Of a DNA stretch of 64,000 nucleotides, positions 24,555 to 37,282 are shown in pieces. Under the pieces are notes generated by a model. The model was not told the DNA's origin and did not search any database. It saw nothing but the letters and a program-made list of their open reading frames with translations. The translations under genes and the position numbers were made by a program. The number at the start of each line of letters is the position of its first letter. Position 1 is the first letter of the stretch. The DNA is from Zeugodacus cucurbitae (taxonomy: Eukaryota > Arthropoda > Insecta > Diptera > Tephritidae): NCBI RefSeq assembly GCF_028554725.1, contig NC_071669.1, positions 36,074,001 through 36,138,000 on the forward strand, read 5' to 3'.

Positions 24555-25220
24555 TGAAACAAGTAATTAAAGACCAAGTTCGGGTGGAACCGAACATTTT
24601 ATACTCTCGCAATTTACTGATGTAGATAAAGATAAAACAATTTGACCCATATATTCGATATAAAGTCCAACATAATAACGAAAATCATACACAAGTGAAG
24701 CCTCAGATGATATACAGTATTTATGTAAAGTTTTATTCTGTTATCTCAAAATCTCTGAATTATATGGGAAGCAGTCGTGGTTGTGAACCGGTTTTCCCCC
24801 GTTTTCCATCCGTGTCATCAGAAAGTGTTATGTATCGAATTTAATTTTTCTAAAAAAAATCTGAGTGCAGCTTAACTCTGCTTGGGCGTAGTTCTTATCC
24901 GATTATTTCAATTTGTGGTGTGTAATGGGGGGAAAATGAATGCAGCAAGTTTGGTTTATACATCTTTATAGGTTGCCGAGATATTCACAAAAGGAACGCG
25001 GTCACGCCCACTTAAAAAATCACATTCAGATATGCCTTTTCCTAGTGCGATCCTTTATACCAAATTTTATAACTTTATTTATGGCTTAGTTATGACACTT
25101 TATAGGTTTTCGGGTTTCGCCACTCTCTCTTAGCAACGTTATAGCGAGTGTATAAAAATAAATTGCGAAAGTATTAAATATTGGGTTACACCCGAACTTA
25201 GCTCTACCTTACTTGTTTAT
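24555..25220 (-). repeat. TCGCAA interspersed repeat, copy 4, with both termini
   Basis: Left terminus 'AACAAGTAATTAAAGACC' to 'CCGAACATTTTATACTCTCG' is mirrored at the right by 'AATTGCGAAAGTATTAAATA' to 'CCCGAACTTAGCTCTACCTT', 'ACTTGTT'. This shows that the family has terminal inverted repeats of roughly 50 bp. The inner part is in reverse orientation relative to the 39 kb copy ('GCGTGGTCAC'-type blocks reversed, 'AACTTTATTTATGGCTTAGT'). At about 660 bp it is an internally shortened copy. Confidence 0.88.
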
Positions 25221-26324
25221 GTATGTTAGGTATATAACTTTTTTCCAGTCGAATTTTTAAGAGGTTAATATTGGGAGGTCTTTAGGATTTTTGAATAGGT
25301 ACAAATATCTTTCACAATCCCTGGGGATATTGTCAACATTAACTAGCTAAAAAATGTTAAAAAACACTAGCTCAATATGCTGAGGAACAAAAACAAAAAC
25401 ACTCGATGAGCACTGGAACCTATACCCAGTTACTTTTCACGTATAAAACTGAAATTCTGATTGGATTTTTTTTTAGTTTTATTAACGATTTGACGATTTT
25501 TTTCTTAATTGCAATTCATTTACGTCACAATAAGCTCTCCAGCAGGAAACGCATACAACACCCCATTCTGACACAACTAGACGCAATACGAACACAGCTC
25601 TCAGGCGATGTTGTTTCGATCTCAACAATTTGGCCTCCGTAACAGGGTTGATTGCTCGTGCCTCGTTGATTCGGTGTGGAAGTATTGTGTGCTTTGTTGT
25701 TTTGTTTTTGTTACGCATCCTGTTACATTTCGTGTTGTTAGTCGATTTTAGTGCATAGCATTGTTGTCGCCTGTTTAAATACCGTGCATAACATGTGGTT
25801 TTTTCAAAGCATATGGCAAGAACTTGTTTGCGCTATGCATAAATGTACGGTAAATATAGAGCCGTTCGTTTGGGTTTTGCACATCAAATCCTCCAATTAG
25901 ACTGTCATTCATTTAAACGGATTAAAATCGGAGCATACGTGCAGAAAACAGCTACACAACACTCCTGCCTGGCTGCTTGCTGGCGCTCCGAACAGTATTG
26001 AGATATTGCTTCAGTGCCAGCGAAAAAAAGTGAAATTTGATTTCCTGAACACTAAGTAACCAGCGAACAATGTTTGCGGCGGACTGGTGGTCGAGATAGT
26101 TTGCCGCTGGGCGAAGACCGAACAGATGACTTGCATGGCTTCTCGCTGTCGATGTGGGTTGTGGTGGTGTGGCATTGCGGTTGCCGCTAGGCACTATGTC
26201 TCTCTTTGTGTTCGGTTGTTTAGCTGGTTAAGCGGATCATTGTCAAGTGGTGATTTAGCATTTGCTGTATGCAGTTTTCTTTATTTTGATGGTAAATGCG
26301 TTTCGATGGACTGATTACGTTTTT
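25221..26324. other. Gene-free stretch
   Basis: No recognisable gene or repeat. The part at 25,930-26,290 is less AT-rich and carries open frames on both strands without domains. Confidence 0.4.
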
Positions 26325-26860
26325 TTCTCTCGCAACATGTTGCACAGTACAATAACGGTTGTTTGTAACTCCTAAAACTAAACGAGTTATATAGGATTAT
26401 ATACCATAAACCAAAGTGATCAGGGTAACAGGTAGAGTTGAAATCCTGATGTCTGTCTGTCCGTGCAACGGATAACTTGAATAATTTAGATATTTGAATG
26501 AAACTTTGTTCACCTGTTCTTTGGCACCATAAGAAGGCTGTTTTCGTAGATGGGCGAAATCGGACCATTGCCACGCCCAAAAAATGAAAACCTAGAAAGA
26601 GCTTTATCTAAGTCATAAGTAAGGTTAAGAAAGCAAAATTATAATTATATTCCATACAAAGGTTTTGTTGGAAAATACTAAAAGTGATTTAATTCAATTA
26701 GAGAAAACACCAGACACCCATAATTCAATAGTAAAGATGGTATGGAGGGGCTGCATAAAAAATGGAAAAAGGACTTGTCACCGCCCACTTATGGGTCAAA
26801 AATCAAACTAGGAACTACATCCGCTATCTTCAATACTACCAAAATTTTTTTACAATTTTA
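26325..26860 (+). repeat. TCGCAA interspersed repeat, copy 5 (rearranged)
   Basis: 'CTCTCGCAACATGTTGCACA', 'CAATAACGGTTGTTTGTAAC', 'CTAAACGAGTTATA', 'GTCTGTCTGTCCGTGCAA' and 'ATTGCCACGCCCAAAAAATG' follow the family order, then 'ACTTATGGGTCAAAAATC'. Internal deletions are evident and no right terminus is left. Confidence 0.85.
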
Positions 26861-28837
26861 ACTTGAAATAATATATATATTATTGATTTTGGAATTTATT
26901 AAGCATGGTCTCTTCCAAACTATATTAGTTACCAAAATATTTTATTTACATAATAAGAGGTTATCGTATAATCAATATATTTAGAAAAAGTAAATGTAGA
27001 CTCAATGTGTTATGCATCTAATTCTGACATTAAAGTGGTAGAAATCGGTATATGCGTATAGTTATCCTTTCATACTGAGCCTGAGCCTCCGTGTCTATGA
27101 AGGACTTTGTTCTGAAAATGTTATCAATTTGTAAGACATCTCAATGAAATATTTTGGTATACAGTAGTTCGGTAGTGAAATCGATTCGTAATTCCCAGTA
27201 AACATCACACTTCTACTTCTAATTTATACTCCACTTTTCAAAATCGCAAAGATAATGAAAAATCCAAAAGTTTAAAACTTTTTCATATACAATATCTACT
27301 ACTTACATATATAATATTACGTCTATAATATGATTTGTATTTAGAAAATACATAATGTATATTTTGAAACAATGAAATGAAGTATGGAAGGACTTGGAAT
27401 AGGGACTATGTAAATATTGTACTAATTAGTTTTATTTTAATTTCCTTCGAAAACGCTTTTTATTTAAAAAATGTGCTGTGCATCACAACTTCGATTACTT
27501 GATCTTCTTAATTATTTGTTTTAAATATATATAATACACTTGGATTGACTAAATATTACTGATCAAAACATGATGCAAAACGTTTGGAATATTCATTATT
27601 CGATGGCTTGTGGTGGGTTTAGTTCATAAATCCTCGTTAACTTTGACGCAACAGGCACATGGGAGGGTTGCAGTGGTGCATATGTATGTATGTATATAGA
27701 CGAGTACGCGTGTACACAGGCGCATTCTCTTTTAAATTACCTATGGCGACCACTAAGCCATATGGTGAATTTTGTCGGCATTGAACTTGTTAGCAGCGTG
27801 GATTTGTCGTTTATGTTACACAATATGCTCGTTGAGCCTTGAGGGCGTTGCAAGGCTATCGTAATATCCCTGCATTTCATAATAAATATCAATGTGATAT
27901 ATTCTTAGCTGAAATGAAATAACTTCATCCCTCGTACGTTTTTATTGCTGATATCTGCAGAAAGGAGAAATTTATAATTCAGTTATTCTAAATGACGGAA
28001 TGTCGGCGTACTCTGCACCCAGTTTTCGATTTAGAGAAGAATTCAAATTTTCAATTCTTTATCCATAGCATAGTATTGCTTTCATATTGTGTGTAAATAT
28101 ATGTTGTATTATTGTTTTCTCTATGAAAATAGCGCGTGTCGTTGTTATATTTCTTATCTTAAACGCTTCCGCTTGATGTGCTTCGATGGTACTTGTATTT
28201 TGAACAAACTGAAACAAAAGCGCACAGTGTCTCTTTTGAGCCACAAATTACAGGAAATAACGAGATCATTTCATTTAATTTTCTCTTTATAGTGTAAAGA
28301 TAAACCCTTGCTTCGTTTGAAGCAAACTTGGACTCGGGCTTTTGCAGTTGCTTTCAAATAAAATAAAACTACAGATATGGAACCCGATTAAAGCACTTAC
28401 TCACTTTATTTAAGTAGATCGTTGGAAATCGTCTTTTCCATTGAGTTAAGAGATGAAGTGAGTTTTAGAGCCTAAAAATAAGCAAAAATACGCTTATTTT
28501 TTAATATATTCAATAATATTTCTCATTTAAACAGCTCATCATATCAAAGATACATATTTAAACATATTTTGTGAAATTTTTATTTAAAAACTCCGAAATC
28601 TCAGCTGTTGGTAACTCATCTGCCATGACGTGTCCAAAAAAAAGGTCTTGTCTTGATCATAACTCGTGATTGGTTCATCTAAAAACAATAAACCATAACT
28701 ATTTCAATAGTACATGGATAAATCTATTTAATGGACGAAGGAAAAAAGAAAATATGGAAATTTGAATTTTTTGACAGAACTTTAACCAAAAAACTCATTT
28801 ATATGGTAAAATTTGTATATTGAATCGAAATTAATAA
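26861..28837. other. Gene-free stretch
   Basis: AT-rich; no domain-bearing frames. A small TATG run lies at 27,680-27,700. Confidence 0.4.
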
Positions 28838-29070
28838 AGTGGAACTTGTCTAATCCACAAAAAAACTTCGAGTTAGAGAGACTTCGAGTAAATTTTTCAA
28901 AAAGCTTTAAAATATAGATTTACCCACAATTTTAGTTATTTACTTCGCAAAAAGTTTTATTTAAATACATTAAAACATGTATTCTGGAATTTTGTATGAA
29001 ATTTTACTTCTATTGTCAAGTTAAGAGTTCGAGTTATAGAAGTTTGAGTTGTGGAAGCAAAATTGCATGA
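28838..29070 (+). mobile_element. MITE remnant, 'CGAGTTAGAGA' family
   Basis: 'AGTGGAACTTGTCTAA', 'CCACAAAAAAACTTCGAGTT' and 'AGAGAGACTTCGAGT' match the terminus at 20,700 in the same order. At the far end 'AGAGTTCGAGTTATAGAAGT' and 'TTGAGTTGTGGAAG' repeat the terminal motif in the same rather than inverted orientation, so the second end is incomplete or rearranged. Confidence 0.6.
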
Positions 29071-29214
29071 AATTATTAGTAATAAAAATAAAAAAAATTC
29101 TGTAATTAACTCGATAATGTGATTTCAAAGACGTCTTTAATTTGAACAAACGAGCTTCATAACTTTTCGAGAAATCGTGTGCACCGACATGAAATTTGAT
29201 TTTGAGATAAACGC

Positions 29215-29712
29215 TTTTTATACTCTCGCAACAAAGTTGCTACGAAGATAGGCGGAATCGGACCACTGCCACGCCCAAAAAATGGCAATAACCGAAAACA
29301 TATAAAAAGCTATAACTCAGCCATAAATTAAGCTATTGAAGTAAAATTGGTATGAAGCATCGCATGTGAAATTCCGTTCATAATATCTTCCTAGCTTCCC
29401 AATAATATGTTGGGAAAATAGTCCAAATTGGTTGACATCCACGCCTACTTCCCATATACCAGAACTCTGAAGTCGATATGAATAGTTTACTTTACAATAT
29501 ATAAATATAGTGAAGATATATGTAGGTCATAACTTCATCTATCTCCCATATATTTAATATTAGGGTTTTCAAACTTTCAATGGACTTTATACCATATATG
29601 TATATGCCGGATATGTGAGTCAAATTGTTAGTTATATTAATAAATTTAAATAAATAAATTGCGAAAGTATAAAATGTTCGGTGACACCCGAACTTAGCCC
29701 TTCCTTACTTGT
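29215..29712 (+). repeat. TCGCAA interspersed repeat, copy 6
   Basis: It starts 'TTTATACTCTCGCAACAAAG' and carries 'GGACCACTGCCACGCCCAAA' and 'ATAACTCAGCCATAAATTAA'. It ends in the intact right terminus 'AAATTGCGAAAGTATAAAAT', 'CACCCGAACTTAGCCCTTCC', 'TTACTTGTT'. It is a shortened copy missing parts of the middle. Confidence 0.9.
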
Positions 29713-31559
29713 TAAGTTTTACATTCATACTTACTTGGCCTGATGGGCGGAATTTCCAAAGGGTATATCCCTTAGAATATTACTCGGATTGATTTGATAT
29801 TTTTGGATAATATTTTAAACAATTTTCTTTCAAGTTTTGAAATCCACCTAACTTAACTGGATTCATTCCTAAGCTTTTACTTTACTAATGACCATCAATT
29901 GATTACACACGTTTTAAGTGAATAGATTTACACTTCTTTGGTTGTCATAAAATCGTGTTGTGGACCTCTGTTATTCTTATTTAGCTACCAAATGCCACGC
30001 GAGACATTATTCATTCATGCAAATATTGTCCACCGAATTGGACTCACTCCGTGAGTTATGAAATTCCATAGTAGATGTCTTACTTATGTACAGCAATATA
30101 TTATACCTTTGGATATAGTCTATAGAAATTCCGCACCGCCATTTAACAAACGAAAACACTGTCATCGATGTCAGATGCATTTCCTACATTCAAACCTCCA
30201 ATGCTATGAAAATTTGTTGATTCAGGCAAACAGGTTTATTAATCCGTGTTTATCTAAGTGAATTTTTGGTGTGAGCACCTGGCATTTATCTGTTCTCATT
30301 CGTGTGTATTTTGAAAATATTTTACAATAAACGTAGACTCATAGAAAACTTTTGCAGACAATGTGAATATGCTGTGATTCCATCAAATGACAGTTATGTA
30401 TGTATGTATATACGAGAGAGATATGGCTTGATTTAAGCAAACTCATACGAGTGCAATTTGTATATGTTAAACACATTTATGTTGGCATATGAATTTAATT
30501 GAGCATATTTAATGTGCCACACTCATACTTGAGGCAGCAGTAATCATGCCACATAATTTCAATGCAACAAAGTACTTCGAATGCCCGCGTATAACCACAC
30601 TGGCATATGCACACAAGTGTATTTATGAATATACAATACAAATGTATACTTATGAACACACTCGTACATTGGAAATCGTACTAAAAAGTCAGCATAATGT
30701 CAAGGATGCTCGACATGAAATGAATACAAGCACACTTCAATTCATATTCATATGCACTTGCCGGAACGGATGGGCCAAATGACAAAGGTATGAACAAGTC
30801 TACGGGCAGTTAGATTGGCGGATATGCAGCGTATGCTCAGTGAAGCTGAAGCAATGCGAGCCCACGAAACAAACAAACGGACAAAGCACAACACACTCAC
30901 GCCGAAGCACTTGCCGAGCATTAACACCCTTCCACCACCATCCACATTAGCGCTGCTGACAATTGTCGTCCAGCAGCAGCAACAGTTCCTCAGCAACGCA
31001 CAGTAATTCATCAATCTTCTTATGTGCGCTTGGTAAAGTGGTGTTTCATATTCATATCGCTTCGCTGTAAAGTTGCACAATACGTTCCTGGTGTGCAAAT
31101 TGTGCGCTGTGGCACATTTAAAGCACATATTGTGCAATGTTTCTCTATTAGAATGTCTGGCAATGCACTTGCGGGTTGGCCATCTACAATGCTGCTCAAC
31201 CGCTGCGTGGTATCCTTGTTGAGTTAAACGGGTCTTACTGGTCGCGCACAGCAGGTCGCTCTATTACTCTGATTGCAATGAGCCCGACGCGGTAGTTTCG
31301 TTCTATTTCCAATAAGAATGTGTATCTTACACTAAACGAAAATCATATCTAATCAGAATCCAAAATTTAAACGTACCATATGTATACGCGGAGAACAGTG
31401 GGGATAGAGGGAAAGACTTTTTCGAATATTTTATTCCCAAACATCAATAAGTTGGAACTCATGTCGACGAAAAAATTATTTCCGCTTAATAAAGTCTGAT
31501 CAATTTCGAGGTTCACTAGTATTTGAAAGAAAAAACTAAGAAAATTTAAATTTAGTGGA
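29713..31559. other. Gene-free stretch with a less AT-rich segment at 30.5-31.3 kb
   Basis: Overlapping frames on both strands at 30,748-31,227 (up to 129 aa) have no recognisable domain; one includes a QQQQQ run from CAG repeats near 30,975. No repeat shared with the window. A host exon here cannot be excluded. Confidence 0.35.
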
Positions 31560-31735
31560 TAATGTTTATCCTTTGCCTTTGATAATTATTTTTAAAGATT
31601 ATCTCTTTCAAATGTTGACCGCGGCTACGTCTCAGATGGTCCTTCCGTTAAGTCCACTTTTGACTCGTTCGAGCATTTCGACTGGTAACTGGCGAATGGC
31701 ACGTGTCATGTTTTGCTCAAAGACCTGAATCGAAG
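31560..31735 (-). pseudogene. Mariner-like transposase C-terminal remnant
   Basis: Minus strand: 'VFEQNMTRAIRQLPVEMLER' then, after a frame change, 'RRSRGQHLKEIIFK'. A 'P-x-M-L-x-R-V' stretch followed by 'RGxHLxxIIF' is the usual C-terminus of mariner/Tc1-type transposases. It is short and frameshifted, with no inverted repeats recognised around it. Confidence 0.5.
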
Positions 31736-33257
31736 CAAGATAGTCCGCTTAGACTAAAATATTCTTATTTTCTTTAAGCGAAATGTCATTTATCCAATAA
31801 AAGTGCACACTCGCCCAATTCTGTAGCTATATACAACACATTTGTTCCACTGTGCGCCGCTAAACTACCAAATTGCATTAACGTAATTTACGAATTCCAA
31901 CTGCGAACAAGAAACAAATGATGAAAACTACCCTTTAATAGAATGCCGTCACTGACATCTGTGCACTTTTTTGAACCATGCTCATAATATTCATGATAGC
32001 AGCGCGTCGGTCTTCCACAACAACGACGTGACATTGACGTCGGGACCATTTAAAAGCGTCACCCTGCTTGTAACGCCCATTTAAAAAGTGTTTAGTTTAT
32101 GGATCATTGATGGCTTTGTTAACTTCTGTGGCATGTAATGCAGCGCGCCAAATTGAACTTCATGAATGCGACATGGCTGTAACTCAACCCCTGTGCTAGC
32201 GAATACCTTACGTTTTCTCGACACTTTCTATCTGTTTGAGGAGGTACGAATACTGACTGGGGTAGCTCAGCGTTTGCTGCACTACAAAATCAGCCCATTT
32301 TCGTCCACTTTGATTATCTGTGAAACCGCAGTGTTATTTTTATATTCTCTCAACTAGTTTCGTGCTTTTCAAATCCAATTTGAATTGCAACTCTGACTGA
32401 GGGCGAATGTCGGCATATGTGCACAAAGTGCCTGCGAATGCATCCCTCGGGTCTTTGACTCTGATTAGAAATGGTGCAATGATAAACATTTACCAGACGG
32501 CAACAACATAGCGTACCTGACACCTACTTACAAGTGCGACTGCGACTGCGAGCTCAAACGGGGTAAAGAGAAATTCTTTTCACTAGACAAGTGAGTTGTT
32601 TATCTAATGTGGCATCAGCATATGCTGTTGTTGCCACAAAATTGCACTGAATATTGCAACGATGTATGTGTAGCTGTCGTGAATTCACCAATGCTGCTCT
32701 GGTGGTTTTCCTTCGTCTCGCGGGACAACTGTCATGTCTACGGAGATGAGTACAATGGGACATCCAATCACAAAGCGCTCATTTGATTTGCCTAGACTGA
32801 TTAGAGGCGCGATCGATATTTGCGGTTTTCCATTGATTTCATTTAAGATAGACATCTTACTCAGCGACTTGGGACGTTTGAGTAATTCTCGAAATATGTT
32901 CTTATTTAAAAAATCGCCTACATTGCAATTGGTTAGCGCGAAATAGCTCCGTGAGCACAAATATTAAAATGAAATAGATTAAATATTTTCCAAGTAACTA
33001 GCTTTAGGTGTTAAAATTTAATAATAATTATTTCTTTGTTAACCTTTTAGATCTGTACAAAGTTGCTGAAAGAATTTCTGTTTTTATCTTAGGCAACAAT
33101 TGGCTATTGTAAAGCAACTATGTGTGTTTCTTATTGAAACTCTGTCGAATCTGATATAAGATATTAGCTCTTTCATCTTGGAGTTTAAAAAGATATTCAC
33201 CTCCATTTAAATAATCATTATATTGTAATGTTTTGTGCAACCAAGTAGCAGAGAACT
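31736..33257. other. Mostly gene-free; one unassigned 91-codon frame
   Basis: Apart from the minus frame listed separately at 32,685-32,960, nothing recognisable. The segment 31,790-32,130 is less AT-rich and may extend the transposon remnant at 31,560, but I could not follow a transposase frame through it. Confidence 0.35.
32685..32960 (-). CDS. Unassigned 91-codon open frame, possible exon or pseudogene piece
   Basis: The frame has ordinary, non-repetitive composition (CNVGDFLNKNIFRELLKRPK, GKPQISIAPLISLGKS, SVDMTVVPRDEGKPP), unlike the Cys- or Lys-rich translations of surrounding DNA. The complementary frame is also open over most of it, which weakens the case. I do not recognise a family. 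It may be a coding exon, a decayed gene piece or chance. Confidence 0.2.
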   Translation of the reverse strand: MCSRSYFALTNCNVGDFLNKNIFRELLKRPKSLSKMSILNEINGKPQISIAPLISLGKSNERFVIGCPIVLISVDMTVVPRDEGKPPEQHW

Positions 33258-33330
33258 AAAACAAGAAAGGAAGGGCAAAGTGTGTATGTAACCGAACATT
33301 TTATACTCTATAATTTATTTATTTAATATT
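33258..33330 (+). repeat. TCGCAA repeat left terminus (solo)
   Basis: 'ACAAGAAAGGAAGGGCAAAG' to 'GTAACCGAACATTTTATACT' is the left terminus of the family; the body is absent because unrelated mariner-like sequence follows. Confidence 0.75.
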
Positions 33331-33394
33331 TATCGGATACAAGTAGAGGTACTTTTTTCAATAGCTTTTTTTGACAGATCACACGTGAGTTTCA

Positions 33395-33900
33395 TCATGA
33401 AAAGACTTACAACTGAACAACGTTTACAAATTGGTCAACTTTATTACGAATTCACGTTCTGTAAATAATGTGTTTCACCTTATGGTTATGACCTACTGAA
33501 CTTACTATTCGCAACACCATCACCCATCTTGAGAACCTGCATTCATTATTGGATAATATTCGACTAAATAGACCACGTCCAGCACGCAATGAAGAAAATA
33601 TGTATAGCAGCTGTGACTGAGAGTGTACAGCAGCTGTGACTGAGAGTGTACACAAATATATTTTTACAAAAATGATGCTGGTAAGAACGTAACCGTCATG
33701 GCGCGATAACCCTGATAATAGACTATTTTATGCCGGTCGATTAGCCACCAAGATCGTGTGATATCACACCGTTAGATCCCCTGTGGGGATAGGTAAAGTC
33801 TAAAGTTTATGCGAACAATCCCGCTTTGATTCTATCCTTCGGAGAAAACATCAGACATGCCATTCAGACGAAATACTAGATAATCTTAAAAAAAATAAAT
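33395..33900 (+). pseudogene. Mariner-superfamily transposase, heavily decayed
   Basis: It opens with 'MKRLTTEQRLQIGQLYYE', an N-terminal HTH start like that of DUF4817/mariner-type transposases. After breaks, 'LLDNIRLNRPRPARNEEN' and 'NDAGKNVTVMAR' follow at about 33,540-33,700, matching the order of HTH linker and the post-DDE 'ENVTVNG' segment. The DDE core is deleted. Many stops; no inverted repeats recognised. Confidence 0.65.
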
Positions 33901-34586
33901 GCTAAAGAATGTTCTTTCGTATGATAATAAACACTCCGCATTCAATTTGATTTTCTGTGTTGGAAACCTTGAAATGCATCACCCTTGATTCATTTATTTA
34001 TTAAGATGATGGGAGATTTACCTAAATGTTCAGTTGACGAAAGTAAAAAAATATATAATTCTGTAGAAGAACGTGAAGAATGAGATTTTAATGATGATTG
34101 AACGGATATTTTAACGAAAACGTTCTAATAAAGAAATTGTAGTGGAAATTTAGAAGAATCAAACATATTGAAGAAATCAGTACTATAAAACAAACCAATC
34201 GAAATCGAATTATAGTGGAAAGTGTATTAAAAACAAATTATATAAACTAAACTTTATCTTAGACTTAATTACCGGAGATAATTGTTAGCAATATAGTACT
34301 TTCGCTTTTCTGGTGTTTGATGTAAAGGCGATGTTACAGGTATCTTGGAGCGCTGTCTATCCTATATAATGAATACATCTCAGAAAGTTGAAAACTTCTG
34401 ATTTAGAATCCATTGATAAAATCGATTAATTTGAACCATACCAATCGTGAATATTGTTATTTTATTTCCATCTCTTGCCCATTATATAAGCTTGTAAGAT
34501 TCTCACATACTACCAAACACAATCAACGATATATATTAATCTAATGGAGCAAACATACGAATCTAGGCTCGCTATGTGGATTTCGA

Positions 34587-34589
<3 letters not shown>
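33901..34589. other. Gene-free AT-rich stretch
   Basis: No gene or shared repeat seen. Confidence 0.45.

Positions 34590-34619
<30 letters not shown>
34590..34619. repeat. (TA)n microsatellite, left half
   Basis: About 13 TA units directly before the MITE; the array resumes at 35,245-35,275 with one interruption. Confidence 0.9.
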
Positions 34620-35244
34620 CAGTTGATCTCCTTTTTACACGGTTTATTTTTGCACGGTTTTTTTTTTACACGGTGTTTTTGAACACTTCCCAGTTACCAT
34701 TTTTACACGGTTTTACTTTTTTTACACGGATTTTTTATTTTAATTGTATACCTTTTTGCAATAAAATCAAAATTCCTTACGTCAATACGTCACAAATCTA
34801 TTGCTGTAATAGAATTTAATAAATTCTAAATTAGGTTTAAACTAAAAAATACAAATCTTAGATTCGAAAGCCAGTGAAAATGTTGCAACAATTTCAATAC
34901 GTAAACAAAAAAATTAAGCTGTATGAAGCAGTAAGAAAAAAGAAGACACAGCGATTAATGACGAAACTTTGAAATGTATTATTTTTTTACCATTCCCAGA
35001 ATAGTTGTTGTTTGTTCCTTCTTACAGTAATATGTACATACATACAATACCAGAAAAGTCTATAACAACAACAACAGTGAAAATTCTCACTGTACGAATA
35101 GATAGATTTTCATGTAAAATTAGATATTTTTTACACGTTTTCCCAATAGTGAGTTTTATATAAAAATTTGATTTTTTTTGCACGGTTTTTTTTTACACGA
35201 GTAATTTACTGTCCCAGTTAACCGTGCAAAAAGGAGATCAACTG
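34620..35244. mobile_element. TIR MITE inside a (TA)n microsatellite, 'TTTACACGG' family
   Basis: Ends: left 'CAGTTGATCTCCTTTTTACA' and right, read inward, 'CAGTTGATCTCCTTTTTGCA', both continuing to CGGTT (24 of 25 positions equal). Both ends abut TA repeats: about 13 TA units before 34,620 and TA runs to 35,275 after it, so the insertion split a microsatellite and used TA as target. The left end carries five or more TTT(T/G)(A/C)CACGG motifs in a row, and the right end carries similar motifs. No coding capacity. The CAGT start and TA target fit the Tc1/mariner/pogo group. Confidence 0.88.
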
Positions 35245-35275
35245 TATATATATATATATTAATATATATATATAT

Positions 35276-36079
35276 TTAGAGCTAAACGAATTGAATTCCC
35301 TTATGAAAATTCGCTGTTATCCACTTATGGTATACCTGGACTCCTCAAACCAGCGCACAATTCCACAGCTCGCATTTGCATCAGCAATTGTTTTGCTTGC
35401 CTTTTGTTCAATAAAATTTGGCTCTGCATACCTGTCAATACGTAAATTTTTTACTATTAACATATCTAATGATGCAACTCAACAACGATTCACAACGCTC
35501 GCGAGAATTCTGGGTGTGAAGAATTGCGGAAGGAACTAATGTAGAACAAATATTTGCCTCTTTATTGTCGGCTTTTTCCTCAATAGCACAGCAGCGTAAT
35601 GCATAGGTGTCCATGCTGTTCAGCGACTGATTGGAAGGCTAGGGGAAAGGAACTGTGAATATTTGCTGGTCTGAAAATTGAATCTGGAATTAATCATGTG
35701 GAATAAATTTACTTATGCGAGCAATTGTTAAATGAAGAAAACAGTGAAAATGATTAAAAAATAAGTGTTTTGGGTAAAGGAATACATAAATTCCTCTAAA
35801 TGGCATGGATATTTACAGATTTGAGCGCGTAATATTTTTGGAGGATAATTAAACTTGACGAACAAAATAAAATCGATATCTTCCGATATTAACAAAATAA
35901 ATGAATATAACATTTAATATCCAATTAAACTAAGAAAGAGTGATAAGCTGATTTTTCCATGTTTCAAATGGTGTATTTTTGGGAAGATCACATATATGGG
36001 AGCTAGAGTAAATATTGACTTCATTTTGCCCATTTTTGGGACCGACGCGTACTGTTCGAATGAACACACCTTTGAATTT
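35276..36079. other. Gene-free stretch
   Basis: A plus frame (35,291-35,539, 82 aa) has no recognisable domain. Nothing else stands out. Confidence 0.4.
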
Positions 36080-36480
36080 CTTTTGAATATCTGAGAGATT
36101 TATCGATATTTTCAATAAAAAATTGTCCGAAAACTTCGAGGTCCTTAGTTTCGATATGGGGGACCTTGAAAAGTTATAGTCCGATTTCTGTGATTTTTTA
36201 CGGGCTTTGTCACACTAGAAATTAAGTATTTGTGCAAAGTTTCGTTCCAATATCTTTACTGGTACTTGACTTCTATACTGTTAAGTGAACTAATCAGTTG
36301 GACATCAAAATTGTGGTATATGGGAAGTAGGCGTGGTAGTGAATCGATATTGCCCAGATTTGTAAAGGCTCCCATTAGGTCTTCTCCAAGTTCGAAAACC
36401 TTCTCCAAGTTACAATGTCCACTCTGCCTTCAGATCGCTTGGTATTTTGTTAGCTGAGTACTGATAGTGGTGCATACATC
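36080..36480 (-). repeat. Decayed TCGCAA-type repeat, copy 7
   Basis: 'ATATGGGGGACCTTGAAAAG' with 'TTATAGTCCGATTTCTG', 'GTGCAAAGTTTCGTTCCAAT' and 'ATATGGGAAGTAGGCGTGGT' resemble reversed blocks of the family ('TCGGACTATAACTTTTCAAG', 'ATATGGG'). Diverged; termini not found. Confidence 0.5.
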
Positions 36481-36763
36481 AAATTTCATTTAGGATGGAC
36501 TCGTTTTCCTTTTCAAAAGCGTATACATATAAAATTGAATATATTTTTAGAAAATACACATACGAGTACACGTATGTATTGTGTAAATTTAAACATTTGT
36601 TGGTAATATCATTTGAAATACATTAACCCATTTAAAGTCGTACATTCCATTTAACACCCATAACGCGTTTTCGGCGTCGACATTTTAATATGTTTAATGT
36701 AAACGACATTAAGTGCACAAATATCAGCATGTCTAACACACAAACCACAGCTATCCATAGATA

Positions 36764-37060
36764 CAGTCAAACCTGGTTAAGTGCCAAAGGCAAATATTTC
36801 GATTTTGATTTCCCTCTCTAAAGAATTCCCCCTCCTATACACAACGGGCTTAGAGTTCGGAGTGCGCTTCACCGGATTTCGACTGTGTTCCAAATATGTA
36901 TATGTGCATAAATAAATCCTTAACTGTTTGCTAATGTTTGCAGAATAGTTGCTAAGCGGTACATATGTTTGTATGTATGATGTTGTATCAATCGCACACA
37001 CTATTTGCTTTCAATAAATAATCGCGACATTTGCAACCCTAGAGGGGGAAATTAAGTGCA
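36764..37060. mobile_element. Candidate MITE, 'TTAAGTGCC' type
   Basis: It starts after TA with 'CAGTCAAACCTGGTTAAGTG' and has 'AGGGGGAAATTAAGTGCA' in the last part. The AAGTGCC motif and CAGT start echo the element at 43,221-43,677. The right end is not clearly defined, so limits are approximate. Confidence 0.4.
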
Positions 37061-37282
37061 AAATCCATATCCATATCTTAACATTTAGTTTCCCTTTATC
37101 CATACAAACGGGAATATTGAGGAGTATGTAGTAATACGTACATATGTATAAATGTGTGCCTGTGAGTCTAATATCTTAAGATCCATGGCTAAATCTATAA
37201 TTGAATTAGGAATTTGTAGCATACCATTGGATATATTTATTTGGCTAAACTAAAGAAATTAAAGTAAAGTAAAGTTAAAACA

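Noticed and set aside
30748..31137. 129-aa minus frame and a plus frame with a poly-Q run
   Set aside because: No domain; CAG-repeat and low-complexity DNA; both strands are open.
34544..34819. 91-aa plus frame with an Ile/Tyr run
   Set aside because: Translation of the (TA)n microsatellite and the MITE end.
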